Shown here piece after piece: positions 33,159 through 41,260 of a DNA stretch of 64,000 bases. Numbering within the stretch: position 1 is the first letter of the stretch; each line of letters begins with the position of its first letter. The translations under genes and the position numbers were made by a program. The DNA is from Novosphingobium sp049354825 (lineage in GTDB: Bacteria > Pseudomonadota > Alphaproteobacteria > Sphingomonadales > Sphingomonadaceae), in assembly GCF_049354825.1 (NCBI RefSeq), contig NZ_CP186480.1, forward strand, positions 1,736,001 through 1,800,000, written 5' to 3'. The notes under the pieces are model-generated. The model was not told the DNA's origin. It saw only the letters and a list, made by a program, of their open reading frames with translations, and searched no databases.

Positions 33159-33544
33159 AAGCCGAACGGGGCGGCAACGTCCCTCGGCACGCGGATCAGC
33201 CGGCCGCTTTCCTTGTCGAGGATCGCCCAGGTCGTGCGCGCCGAGACGATGACCTTGCCGGCCGCGTCGCGGAAATCGACGCGGCGGTCGAAGCGCGCGC
33301 CGCTGGGCGGATCGGGGATGAACGTCTCGGCCGTGACGGTTTCCCCCACCTTGATATTGCCGCGATAGTCGACCTCGTGCCGGGTCACCACCCAGACATA
33401 GGCGTCCTGGTGCTGCTGCGGTGCCACCGCCATCCAGTGCGCCACCGCGATGTCCTGCACCCAGCCGATCCAGACCGCGTTGTTGACGTGGCCAAGCTCG
33501 TCGATGTGCTGGTCCGCCGCGGTGAAGGTCATCCTGAAGGCCAC
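33155..33544 (-). CDS. acyl-CoA thioesterase (4HBT/hotdog family)
   Basis: This 129-residue single-hotdog protein has the 4HBT signature DQHIDELGHVNNAVWIGWVQ, with Asp and His/Asn at the active site, and a long strand HEVDYRGNIKVGETV. It hydrolyses an acyl-CoA thioester of unknown chain. The start is GTG at 33544, ten bases after the upstream peptidase stop, with GGAGA overlapping that stop. A longer frame reads into the peptidase gene and lacks homology. It is probably co-transcribed with the oligopeptidase gene. Confidence 0.85.
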   Translation of the reverse strand: MAFRMTFTAADQHIDELGHVNNAVWIGWVQDIAVAHWMAVAPQQHQDAYVWVVTRHEVDYRGNIKVGETVTAETFIPDPPSGARFDRRVDFRDAAGKVIVSARTTWAILDKESGRLIRVPRDVAAPFGF

Positions 33545-33554
33545 CGCGCGTCTC

Positions 33555-35609
33555 CTATCCGGCCAGGCCGAGCTGCCAGAGGATGAAGGCGAACTCCTCG
33601 GCGGTTTCCTGCAGGCTTTCGAACCGCCCGGACTTGCCGCCATGGCCCGCGCCCATGTTGGTCTTGAGCAGCAGCTCGTTGTCGTCGGTCTTCATCTCGC
33701 GCAGGCGGGCGACCCACTTGGCCGGCTCCCAGTACGTGACGCGCGGGTCGTTGAGCCCGGCGGTGACGAGCAGCGGCGGATAGCCCTGCGCGGTCACGTT
33801 GTCGTACGGGCTGTAGCCGCGGATCGTGGCGAAGGCCGCGGCGTCCAGAATCGGGTTGCCCCATTCCGGCCATTCGCCCGGCGTCAGCGGCAAGGAGGGA
33901 TCGAGCATCGTCGCCAGCACGTCGACGAAGGGCACGTGCGCCACGACCGCGCCCCACAACGCGGGATCGGAATTGATCACTGCCCCCATCAGCTCGCCCC
34001 CGGCGCTGCCGCCGGAGATCGAGATGCGCCCCGCCTGGGTCAGCCCGCGGTCGATCAGCCCGTGCGCGGCGTCGACGAAATCGGTGAAGGTGTTTGTGCG
34101 CTGCGCCAGCTTGCCGCCCTTGTACCAGGCGCGTCCCAGGTCGTCGCCGCCGCGGATATGGGCGATGGCATAAGCGAAACCGCGGTCGACCAGGCTCAGC
34201 CGCGTGGTCGAAAAGCCCGGCGGGATGGCGATGCCGTAAGCGCCGTAGCCATAGAGGTGGAGCGGCCCCGGGCTCTTGCGGTCCTTGCGGTAGAGCACCG
34301 AGACGGGGATCGCGGTGCCGTCGCGCGCGGCGATCTCCACTCGCTCGGTGGCATAGAGCGAGGCGTCATAGCCCGAGGGAATCTCCTGGACCTTGAGCAC
34401 CTCGAGGCGGCGTTCGGCGACATGGTAATCATAGACCGTCGCCGGGCTGACCATCGATTCGTAGGACAGCCGCAGGACCTGCGTGGCGAATTCGGGATTG
34501 TCGCCCAGCCCGGCGTCGTAGCTGGCCTCGGGGAACGCGATCGCCTCGACCCGCTCGGGGTCGCCGTAATAGCGCACCTCGATCCGGTCGAGCCCGCGCA
34601 CGCGGCTTTCGGCGACCCAGAAGTCGCGGAACAGCTCGAAGCCGGTCAGGTAGCTGTCGTCGGTGCCCTCGATCAGCGTGGTCCAGTTTCCCGGCGAGGC
34701 CAGCGGCGCGGTGGCGATACGGAAGTTCTCGTGGCTGTCGTTGGCGTGGACGAACAGCGTCTCGCCCGCCACGTCGACATCGTATTCCACGCCTGCGACC
34801 CGCGCCTTGACCAGCACCGGCGGGCTGAGCGGATCGGCGGCGGGGACCAGGCGGACCTCGCTGGTCTCGTGGTCGGAACTGCCGATGACGATCCACTGCT
34901 CGTCGGCGGAGATGCCGGCGCCGACGCGAAAGCCCTCGTCATCCTCGTGGTAGAGCTCGACGTCGTCGCTCACGGGCTGGCCCAGCCAGTGCAGGCGGGC
35001 GTTGTCGGTGCGCCAGTTGGCGTTGGCGAGGCTGTAGACCACGCCCTTGTCGCCTGCGACCCAGGTCAGCGCCGAGAGCGTACCCGGGATCTCGTCGGGC
35101 AGGTGTTCGCCCGTGGCGAGGTCCTTGATCCGCGCCGTGAAGCGTTCCGAGCCGTTGTCGTCGACGGCGTAGGCGAGCAGCTTGCCGTCGGTGGAGACCG
35201 AGAACGCGCCGAGGCGGAAGTAGTCCTTGCCCTCGGCAAGCGCCGTCTCGTCGAGGATCAGCTGGTCCGCGCCGCCGGCAACCGGCCGCCGCCACCAGGT
35301 CTTGTATTCGGCGCCCTCGGCGAATTCGATCCAGTAGAGGTAATCACCGTCCTTTTGCGGGACCGACCTGTCGGCTTCCTTGATGCGGCCGCGCATCTCC
35401 TTGAACAGCGTGTCGACCAGGCCCTTTTGCGGCGCCATGCGCGCTTCGAACCAGGTGTTCTCGGCGGCCAGGTGCCCCAGGATCACCGGGTCGGCGACCT
35501 CGGGATAGCCGGGATCGCGCAGCCAGGCGTAATCGTCGGTCACGGTCTGGCCGTGGTACGACACGGTCGAGGGACGTTTGAGCGCGATCGGAGGTGTGGC
35601 AAGTGTCAT
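33555..35609 (-). CDS. ptrB: oligopeptidase B-like S9 serine peptidase
   Basis: This 684-residue prolyl-oligopeptidase-family enzyme lacks a signal peptide, so it is cytosolic. The beta-propeller covers about 70-400 and is followed by the alpha/beta-hydrolase domain with GGSAGGELMGAVIN (nucleophile Ser), RGGDDLGRAWYKGG and the His in GAGHGGKSGRFE near the C terminus. It cleaves short peptides, in this branch after basic residues. It is divergent from the aminopeptidase P gene with only 38 bases between starts. The S9A branch cannot be excluded. Confidence 0.9.
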   Translation of the reverse strand: MTLATPPIALKRPSTVSYHGQTVTDDYAWLRDPGYPEVADPVILGHLAAENTWFEARMAPQKGLVDTLFKEMRGRIKEADRSVPQKDGDYLYWIEFAEGAEYKTWWRRPVAGGADQLILDETALAEGKDYFRLGAFSVSTDGKLLAYAVDDNGSERFTARIKDLATGEHLPDEIPGTLSALTWVAGDKGVVYSLANANWRTDNARLHWLGQPVSDDVELYHEDDEGFRVGAGISADEQWIVIGSSDHETSEVRLVPAADPLSPPVLVKARVAGVEYDVDVAGETLFVHANDSHENFRIATAPLASPGNWTTLIEGTDDSYLTGFELFRDFWVAESRVRGLDRIEVRYYGDPERVEAIAFPEASYDAGLGDNPEFATQVLRLSYESMVSPATVYDYHVAERRLEVLKVQEIPSGYDASLYATERVEIAARDGTAIPVSVLYRKDRKSPGPLHLYGYGAYGIAIPPGFSTTRLSLVDRGFAYAIAHIRGGDDLGRAWYKGGKLAQRTNTFTDFVDAAHGLIDRGLTQAGRISISGGSAGGELMGAVINSDPALWGAVVAHVPFVDVLATMLDPSLPLTPGEWPEWGNPILDAAAFATIRGYSPYDNVTAQGYPPLLVTAGLNDPRVTYWEPAKWVARLREMKTDDNELLLKTNMGAGHGGKSGRFESLQETAEEFAFILWQLGLAG

Positions 35610-35647
35610 CCCCCGCGCCTATGTTGCCGGTGAAAGGACTGCAAGCG

Positions 35648-37483
35648 ATGCTGATGCACACTCATGAGGCCCGCCTGGCCGCGCTGCGCGAGGAACTGAA
35701 GCGGCGGGGGCTGGACGGCTTCGTCGTTCCCATCTCGGACGAGCACATGAGCGAGTACGTCGGCGGCTATGCGCAGCGCCTCGCCTGGCTGTCGGGCTTC
35801 GGCGGTTCGGCCGGCACGGTCGCGGTCCTGACCGAGCCACGGGATGGGCCCGGCGCGGCGATCTTCGTCGACGGGCGCTATACGATCCAGGTGCGCGAGC
35901 AGGTTTCGGACAAGCTGTTCGAATACCAGTCGGTGCCGCAGACCAGCGTTGCCGCCTGGCTGGCCGACAAGGCGCCTGCGGGCGCGCGGATCGGCTACGA
36001 CCCGTGGCTGCACGGCAGCGGCTGGGCCAAGGCCGCCGCAAAGGCGCTGGCGGACACCGGCGGCGAACTGGTCGCGGTGGAGAGCAATCCGATCGACGCG
36101 ATCTGGGCGGACCGCCCCGAACCGTCGCTGGCCCCGGCGACGATCCACGCCGCCGAGCACGCCGGCGCCTCCAGCCAGCAGAAGCGCGCCGACGTTGCCG
36201 AGTGGCTGGCCGCGCGAGGGCTCGACGCCGCGGTCGTCTCGGCGCTCGACGGGGTCGCCTGGCTGCTCAACATCCGCGGCGCCGATGTCGATCGCACGCC
36301 GGTGACGCTGTCGTTCGTGATCATCCATGCCGACGGCACTGCCGCGCTCTACATCGATCCCGCCAAGGTCACGCCCGAGCTGACCGCGCACCTTGGCAAT
36401 GCCGTGCGCGTCGAACCGCGCGACCGCTTCGTGTCCGACCTTTTGAAGCTGGCGGGCATGCGCGTGGCCGTCGATCCCGAGCGTTCGGTCGCGGCGATCT
36501 TTGCCGCCCTGAAGGACGCCGGCGCGATCCTGGTGCCGACGACCGACCCCACCGTGCTGGCGAAAGCGATCAAGAACCCGGTCGAGCAGGCCGGCCACCG
36601 CGCCGCGCAGGCGCGCGACGGGGCTGCCGTGTCGCAGTTCCTGCGCTGGCTGGGCGAAGCCGCGCCGAAGGGCGATCAGACCGAGCTCAGCGCCGCCGCC
36701 GCGTTGATGGAGCGGCGCCAGGCGACCGGCCGCTTGCGCGACCTGTCGTTCGACACGATCTCGGGCGCCGGGCCCAACGCGGCGATCCCGCATTACCGCG
36801 TCGACGCGGAATCGAACCGCACGATCGAACCCAACAGCGTCTACCTGGTCGATTCGGGCGGGCAGTACGCCGACGGCACCACCGACATCACCCGCACCGT
36901 GTGGATCGGCCCGGAGGCGCCGCGGGCCGAGGTCAAGGACCGCTTCACCCGCGTGCTCAAGGGCCACATCGCGCTGGCCACAGCGGTCTTTCCGCAAGGC
37001 ACCAACGGCAGCCAGCTCGACAGCTTTGCGCGCCAGTTCCTGTGGCAGGCGGGACTGGATTATGCGCACGGCACTGGCCACGGCGTGGGCAGCTTCCTGG
37101 CTGTCCACGAAGGCCCGCAGCGCATCGCCAAGGCGTCGGCCGGGCAGGCCGGCACCGGACAGGAGCTGATGGCCGGGATGATCCTTTCCAACGAGCCGGG
37201 CTATTACAAAAGCGGCGACTACGGCATCCGGATCGAGAACCTGGTGCTGGTCGAGGAGCGTGCGATCCCGGGCGCGGAAGGGCCGTTCCTGGGCTTCGAG
37301 ACGCTGACCTACGTGCCGATCGACCGCAGCCTGGTCGACCTGGCGCTGATGACCGCAGACGAGATCGCGTGGTGGAATGCCTATCACGCGCGCTGCCATG
37401 ACATCCTCGGGTCGCAGTTGACGGGCGCCGATCGCGCCTGGCTCGACGCTGCCTGCGCACCGCTGGCGGGAGGCGCGGCATGA
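35648..37483 (+). CDS. M24B Xaa-Pro aminopeptidase (aminopeptidase P)
   Basis: This 611-residue dinuclear metalloenzyme removes N-terminal residues preceding proline. The three-domain length (about 610) matches the long eukaryote-like form. Metal ligands are visible as VDSGGQYADGTTDITRT (two Asp), GTGHGVGSFLAVHEGP (His), NEPGYY (Glu) and RIENLVLVEE (Glu). The ATG at 35648 has AAAGGA nine bases upstream; the ATG two codons on is too far from it. It is divergent from ptrB, and the next gene overlaps its stop (ATGA). Confidence 0.92.
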   Translation: MLMHTHEARLAALREELKRRGLDGFVVPISDEHMSEYVGGYAQRLAWLSGFGGSAGTVAVLTEPRDGPGAAIFVDGRYTIQVREQVSDKLFEYQSVPQTSVAAWLADKAPAGARIGYDPWLHGSGWAKAAAKALADTGGELVAVESNPIDAIWADRPEPSLAPATIHAAEHAGASSQQKRADVAEWLAARGLDAAVVSALDGVAWLLNIRGADVDRTPVTLSFVIIHADGTAALYIDPAKVTPELTAHLGNAVRVEPRDRFVSDLLKLAGMRVAVDPERSVAAIFAALKDAGAILVPTTDPTVLAKAIKNPVEQAGHRAAQARDGAAVSQFLRWLGEAAPKGDQTELSAAAALMERRQATGRLRDLSFDTISGAGPNAAIPHYRVDAESNRTIEPNSVYLVDSGGQYADGTTDITRTVWIGPEAPRAEVKDRFTRVLKGHIALATAVFPQGTNGSQLDSFARQFLWQAGLDYAHGTGHGVGSFLAVHEGPQRIAKASAGQAGTGQELMAGMILSNEPGYYKSGDYGIRIENLVLVEERAIPGAEGPFLGFETLTYVPIDRSLVDLALMTADEIAWWNAYHARCHDILGSQLTGADRAWLDAACAPLAGGAA

Positions 37484-37848
37484 TCGGCTATGTCACCCTG
37501 GGCACGAATGACCTTGCCCGCGGCGCCCGGTTCTACGACGCGATCGCGGCCGAGATGGGAACCGGGCGGATGATGGAGGAAGGCAACTTCATCGCCTGGG
37601 GCACGCCGGGCGGCGGCGCGGGGATCGGCCTGACGGTTCCCTACGATGGCAAGCCCGCGTGCGTGGGCAACGGCACGATGGTGGCGATCGAGGCCCGCGA
37701 CGAGGCGCAGGTCCGCAGGATCCATGAAATCGCACTGGCCAACGGCGGCACTGACGAAGGCGCCCCGGGCGCCCGCGGAGACGGGTTCTACGCCGCCTAT
37801 TTCCGCGATCCCGACGGCAACAAGCTCAACGCCTTCGTGATGGGCTGA
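37480..37848 (+). CDS. VOC-family protein
   Basis: This 122-residue vicinal-oxygen-chelate protein starts IGYVTLGTNDLARGARFYD and ends YFRDPDGNKLNAFV, the classic glyoxalase-like pattern. The substrate is unknown. Its ATG overlaps the aminopeptidase stop (ATGA), so it is translationally coupled, and the cupin gene follows three bases later. A role in peptide metabolism is not evident; it may be a small detoxifying enzyme. Confidence 0.86.
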   Translation: MIGYVTLGTNDLARGARFYDAIAAEMGTGRMMEEGNFIAWGTPGGGAGIGLTVPYDGKPACVGNGTMVAIEARDEAQVRRIHEIALANGGTDEGAPGARGDGFYAAYFRDPDGNKLNAFVMG

Positions 37849-37851
37849 GCC

Positions 37852-38259
37852 GTGCCTTCGCTGTTCACCCATCCGGTCCACCTCGGGCTTGGCGCCAGCG
37901 CCGCGGCACAGCCCGAATTCACCGGCATGGCGTGGTACGAGGACTATGCCCGGCGCCACGCCGGTGACGGCGCCGAAGGGCGCCTGGTGGCGCTCTATAC
38001 CTTTACCGAGCCGTGGGATGCGTGGGAGATGCACCCGGCGGGTGACGAAGTGGTGGCGTGTCTGGCCGGTACGATCACGCTGCTGCAGGAGCATGGCGAC
38101 GGCACCCGCGACGAAGTCGTGCTGAACGCCGGCGACTACGCGATCAATCCGCCCGGAACCTGGCACACGGCCGATGTCGCGGGGGCGGCAACGGTGCTGT
38201 TCATTACCGCCGGGCTGGGCACCGAACACCGGCCCCGCGTCCAGCCATCCGCGGCGTGA
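37852..38259 (+). CDS. cupin-domain protein
   Basis: This 135-residue beta-barrel protein has the cupin motif AWEMHPAGDEVVACLAGTITLL (His and Glu ligands) and the second motif NPPGTWHTADV. It likely binds one metal or a small ligand. It starts with GTG at 37852, three bases after the VOC stop, in the same operon. The reaction is unknown. After its stop, 184 bases without a gene follow, including the inverted repeat at 38363-38415 before the EF-hand gene. Confidence 0.84.
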   Translation: MPSLFTHPVHLGLGASAAAQPEFTGMAWYEDYARRHAGDGAEGRLVALYTFTEPWDAWEMHPAGDEVVACLAGTITLLQEHGDGTRDEVVLNAGDYAINPPGTWHTADVAGAATVLFITAGLGTEHRPRVQPSAA

Positions 38260-38362
38260 CTTGCACGGCGATGAATGCGCCGGCCGCGGCGCGACAATTG
38301 GCGACAAAAACGGCCGCCCCCGGCATACCTGCGCGACAACACCCGCCTAGAAGGACAGCAAC

Positions 38363-38415
38363 GAAGCCGCAGCGGCCATCCGGTATCCCCTCCCTGACCC
38401 GGCAGCTGCGGCTTC
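38363..38415 (+). repeat. 11-bp perfect inverted repeat in the EF-hand gene leader
   Basis: GAAGCCGCAGC (38363-38373) pairs perfectly with GCTGCGGCTTC (38405-38415) across a 31-base loop, ending 28 bases before the ATG at 38444. It could be an mRNA leader hairpin or a regulator site, for example for the response regulator encoded downstream. There is no T-run. Confidence 0.45.
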
Positions 38416-38443
38416 GACACCTTCACCTGGAGTTCGTTACGCC

Positions 38444-39064
38444 ATGAAAAAGACCCTCACCCTCGGCCTGTCGATCGCCGCCCTGGCTGTCGCCGGCACC
38501 GCCGTCGCCCAGAACGCCCCCGCCACTGCTTCGCACCAGCGCGGTGACTGGGCCAACAAGACGATGACCCGCGCCGACGTGCAGACCCGCACCGCCGCGA
38601 TGTTCGACCGCATGGATGCCAACCACGACGGCAAGCTCGACCAGGCCGACCGTTCGGCCCGCAAGGCCGAGATGTTCGCCAGGATGGACACCGACAAGAA
38701 CGGCCAGCTTTCGCCGGCCGAACTCGACGCCGCCCACAAGGATCGCGGCGGGCGCGGCGATCACGCCCGGATGGCCGGTGGCAATATGGCCGGCGGCGAC
38801 ATGGCCGGGATGGACCACGCCAAGATGGGCGGCCACCGCATGGGCGGAAAGATGGGCGGCCAGCACGGCGGCATGGGCAAGATGGCCGATGCCAACGGTG
38901 ACGGCGTCGTGACCAAGGACGAATTCGTCGCCGGCGCCCTCGCCCGCTTCGATGCCGGCGACACCAACCACGACGGTTCGCTGACCCCGGCCGAGCGCCA
39001 GGCCGCGCACGCCGCGATGAAGGCCCAGTGGCAGGCCAAGCGCGCCGCCAAGCCGGCCGCGTAA
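38444..39064 (+). CDS. periplasmic EF-hand protein with Met/Gly/His-rich linker
   Basis: This 206-residue secreted protein has a signal (1-22, ending AVAQ) and four EF-hand loops: DANHDGKLDQAD (58-69), DTDKNGQLSPAE (82-93), DANGDGVVTKDE (149-160) and DTNHDGSLTPAE (173-184). The first ends in Asp, not Glu. Between the pairs, residues 108-147 are a Met-Gly-His-rich repeat (MAGG, MGG), which could bind a soft metal such as copper. It lies 21 bases before a response regulator and sensor kinase in one operon, so it may buffer or signal metal in the periplasm. That role is inference. Confidence 0.87.
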   Translation: MKKTLTLGLSIAALAVAGTAVAQNAPATASHQRGDWANKTMTRADVQTRTAAMFDRMDANHDGKLDQADRSARKAEMFARMDTDKNGQLSPAELDAAHKDRGGRGDHARMAGGNMAGGDMAGMDHAKMGGHRMGGKMGGQHGGMGKMADANGDGVVTKDEFVAGALARFDAGDTNHDGSLTPAERQAAHAAMKAQWQAKRAAKPAA

Positions 39065-39085
39065 CCGAAAGGCGCAGACGAAGGC

Positions 39086-39832
39086 ATGACCGAACCTGCG
39101 CCCGCGCAAGCGCCGACCAAGCTGCTCCTCGTGGACGACGAGGGCAGCCTGCGCGAACCCCTGGCGGCCTATCTGGCCCGCCAGGGGTTCGTCGTGGTCG
39201 AGGCGTCCAGTGCCGCCGAAGCGCGCACGAAACTGCGCGACGAACCCTTCGACCTCGTCCTGCTCGACATCATGATGCCCGGTGAGGACGGCCTGTCGCT
39301 GTGCCGCCACCTGGTCGAGACGCACGCGGTTCCCACGATCTTCATCACCGCCAAGGGCGAGGCGACCGACCGCATCGTCGGCCTTGAGATCGGCGCCGAC
39401 GACTATGTCGTAAAGCCGTTCGAGCCGCGCGAGCTGGTCGCCCGCATCCGCTCGGTGCTGCGCCGCGCGGCCAAGGGCGCGGGCGCGGCGGCGGGCGAGG
39501 ACCTGGCCTATCTGTTCGACGCCTGGAAGCTCGACCCGGTCAAGCGCCGCCTGATCGATCCCGAAGGTGCGCTGGTGTCGATCTCGTCGGTGGAATTCCG
39601 CCTGCTCGTCGCCTTTCTCGATCATCCGCGCCAGGTCCTGGACCGCGACCGCCTGCTCGACATGGTCCAGGGCCGCGAAGCCCATCTGTTCGACCGCGCG
39701 GTCGACAACCAGGTCAGCCGCCTGCGCCGCAAGGTCGAGCGGGACAGCCGCAATCCCACGTTGATCCAGACCGTGTGGGGCGGCGGCTACATGCTCGCCG
39801 CCGATGTGCGGCGGGTTCCGCTGGACGACTGA
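39086..39832 (+). CDS. OmpR-family response regulator
   Basis: This 248-residue regulator has a receiver with LLVDDEG, phospho-Asp61 in LLDIMMPGEDG and Lys in VVKPFEPREL, then an OmpR winged helix with SISSVEFRLLVAF and the recognition region REAHLFDRAVDNQVSRLRRK ending WGGGYML. It is phosphorylated by the kinase encoded two bases downstream and probably controls its own operon. The ATG at 39086 lies 21 bases after the EF-hand stop. Family branch is close to OmpR/CpxR types; target genes are unknown. Confidence 0.93.
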   Translation: MTEPAPAQAPTKLLLVDDEGSLREPLAAYLARQGFVVVEASSAAEARTKLRDEPFDLVLLDIMMPGEDGLSLCRHLVETHAVPTIFITAKGEATDRIVGLEIGADDYVVKPFEPRELVARIRSVLRRAAKGAGAAAGEDLAYLFDAWKLDPVKRRLIDPEGALVSISSVEFRLLVAFLDHPRQVLDRDRLLDMVQGREAHLFDRAVDNQVSRLRRKVERDSRNPTLIQTVWGGGYMLAADVRRVPLDD

Positions 39833-39834
39833 GC

Positions 39835-41232
39835 GTGACGCTTCATCCGCGCAGCCTGCACCCCCGCAGCCTTCAGGGCCAGTTGATGCTGGGCATCGCG
39901 CTGGCCGTGCTGCTGGCGCAGGGCATCAGCGCCGCGCTGATCTGGCGTTCGCAGGCGGAGCGGCGCGAGGCCGCGCTTGTCCACGCCGCCGCGGTGCGGC
40001 TGGCGGGGACGCCGCTGGCCGATGGCGGCGCCGGCGGCCACGGGCCGCGCATGGGCCCGCACGGGCGCGTGCAGATCCGCCCCGACACCCCGATCCTGCC
40101 CGGCGAATCGCGCGTCGCCGACGAGGAGGCGGAGCTGCGCCGCATCCTGTCGGGCCAGATCGATGTCGGCGATGTCGTCGTCGTCCACCGCCCGGCAAGC
40201 CAGGATCCCGAGACCGCGCGCCGCTTTGCCGCCGGCACCAACGTATTGGGGCAGCCGCGCCGGATGCCGGCGGAAGTGATCGTCGCCGCGATCGAGCGGC
40301 CCGAGGGCGGCTGGCTCGTCACCCGCATCCTGGCCCCGCGCGCCGACCGGATGCTGCTGCTGACCTTCGGCGCGCAGACGCTGCTGCTTTACGCGCTGCT
40401 GCTGGGCGCCATCGCGCTGGTGGTGCGGCGCGTGACGGGGCCGCTGGCGGCTTTGACCCGCCGCGTCGAGGCATTCGGCGACACCCGCAATGCCCAGGCC
40501 CGGCTTGCTCCGCCGCTGGCCCCGCAAGGCCCCGACGACGTGCGCCGGCTGATCGCCGCACAAGGCGCGATGGAGCACCGCGTGGCCGCGCTGCTGGATG
40601 AAAAGGACGTCATGCTCGGCGCCATCGGGCATGACCTCAAGACGCCGCTGGCAGCGCTGCGCGTGCGCATCGAAAGCGTCGAGGACGATGCCGAGCGTGC
40701 GCGGATGGCCGCCACGATCGAGGACATCACCCGCACGCTCGACGACATCCTCAGCCTGGCGCGGGTCGGTCGCCCCAGCGACCCGCGCGAGCCGACCGAA
40801 CTGGCCGCGCTGGTGGCGCAAGTCTGCGAGGAATACGAGGACATGGGCGAGCCGGTGACGCTGGAAGAGACCCAGCGCATCGTCGCGCCGATCCGCGCCA
40901 CCTGGCTGCGCCGGGCGCTGCGCAACCTGGTGTCGAATTCGGTCCGCTATGCCGGCGGCGCGCGCGTGGCGCTGGTGCGAGACGGCGGCGAGGCCGCGAT
41001 CACCGTGGCAGACGATGGCCCCGGCATACCCAAAGAACGGATCGAGGGGATGATGGAGCCGTTCACCCGCGGCGATCCCTCGCGCAACTCGGAAACCGGC
41101 GGGGCAGGCCTGGGCCTGACGCTGGCACGCGCGATCGCCGAACAGCACGGCGGCACGCTGACGCTGGCCAACCGGCGGGGTGCCGACGGCGCCATCGCCG
41201 GGCTGACCGCGACGCTGCGCTTGCCGGTCTAG
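39835..41232 (+). CDS. sensor histidine kinase
   Basis: This 465-residue kinase has TM1 (17-36), a periplasmic domain (37-173), TM2 (174-197), HAMP (198-250), HisKA with the phospho-acceptor His266 (AIGHDLKTPLAAL) and an HATPase domain with RNLVSNSVRYA and DDGPGIPKERI. The periplasmic domain holds a Gly/His/Met-bearing stretch GGHGPRMGPHG that echoes the linker of the EF-hand protein. It starts with GTG two bases after the regulator stop. The signal is unknown; a metal is a fair guess. Confidence 0.92.
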   Translation: MTLHPRSLHPRSLQGQLMLGIALAVLLAQGISAALIWRSQAERREAALVHAAAVRLAGTPLADGGAGGHGPRMGPHGRVQIRPDTPILPGESRVADEEAELRRILSGQIDVGDVVVVHRPASQDPETARRFAAGTNVLGQPRRMPAEVIVAAIERPEGGWLVTRILAPRADRMLLLTFGAQTLLLYALLLGAIALVVRRVTGPLAALTRRVEAFGDTRNAQARLAPPLAPQGPDDVRRLIAAQGAMEHRVAALLDEKDVMLGAIGHDLKTPLAALRVRIESVEDDAERARMAATIEDITRTLDDILSLARVGRPSDPREPTELAALVAQVCEEYEDMGEPVTLEETQRIVAPIRATWLRRALRNLVSNSVRYAGGARVALVRDGGEAAITVADDGPGIPKERIEGMMEPFTRGDPSRNSETGGAGLGLTLARAIAEQHGGTLTLANRRGADGAIAGLTATLRLPV

Positions 41233-41260
41233 GCCGCTTCCAACCGCCGGTCAGCGATAC

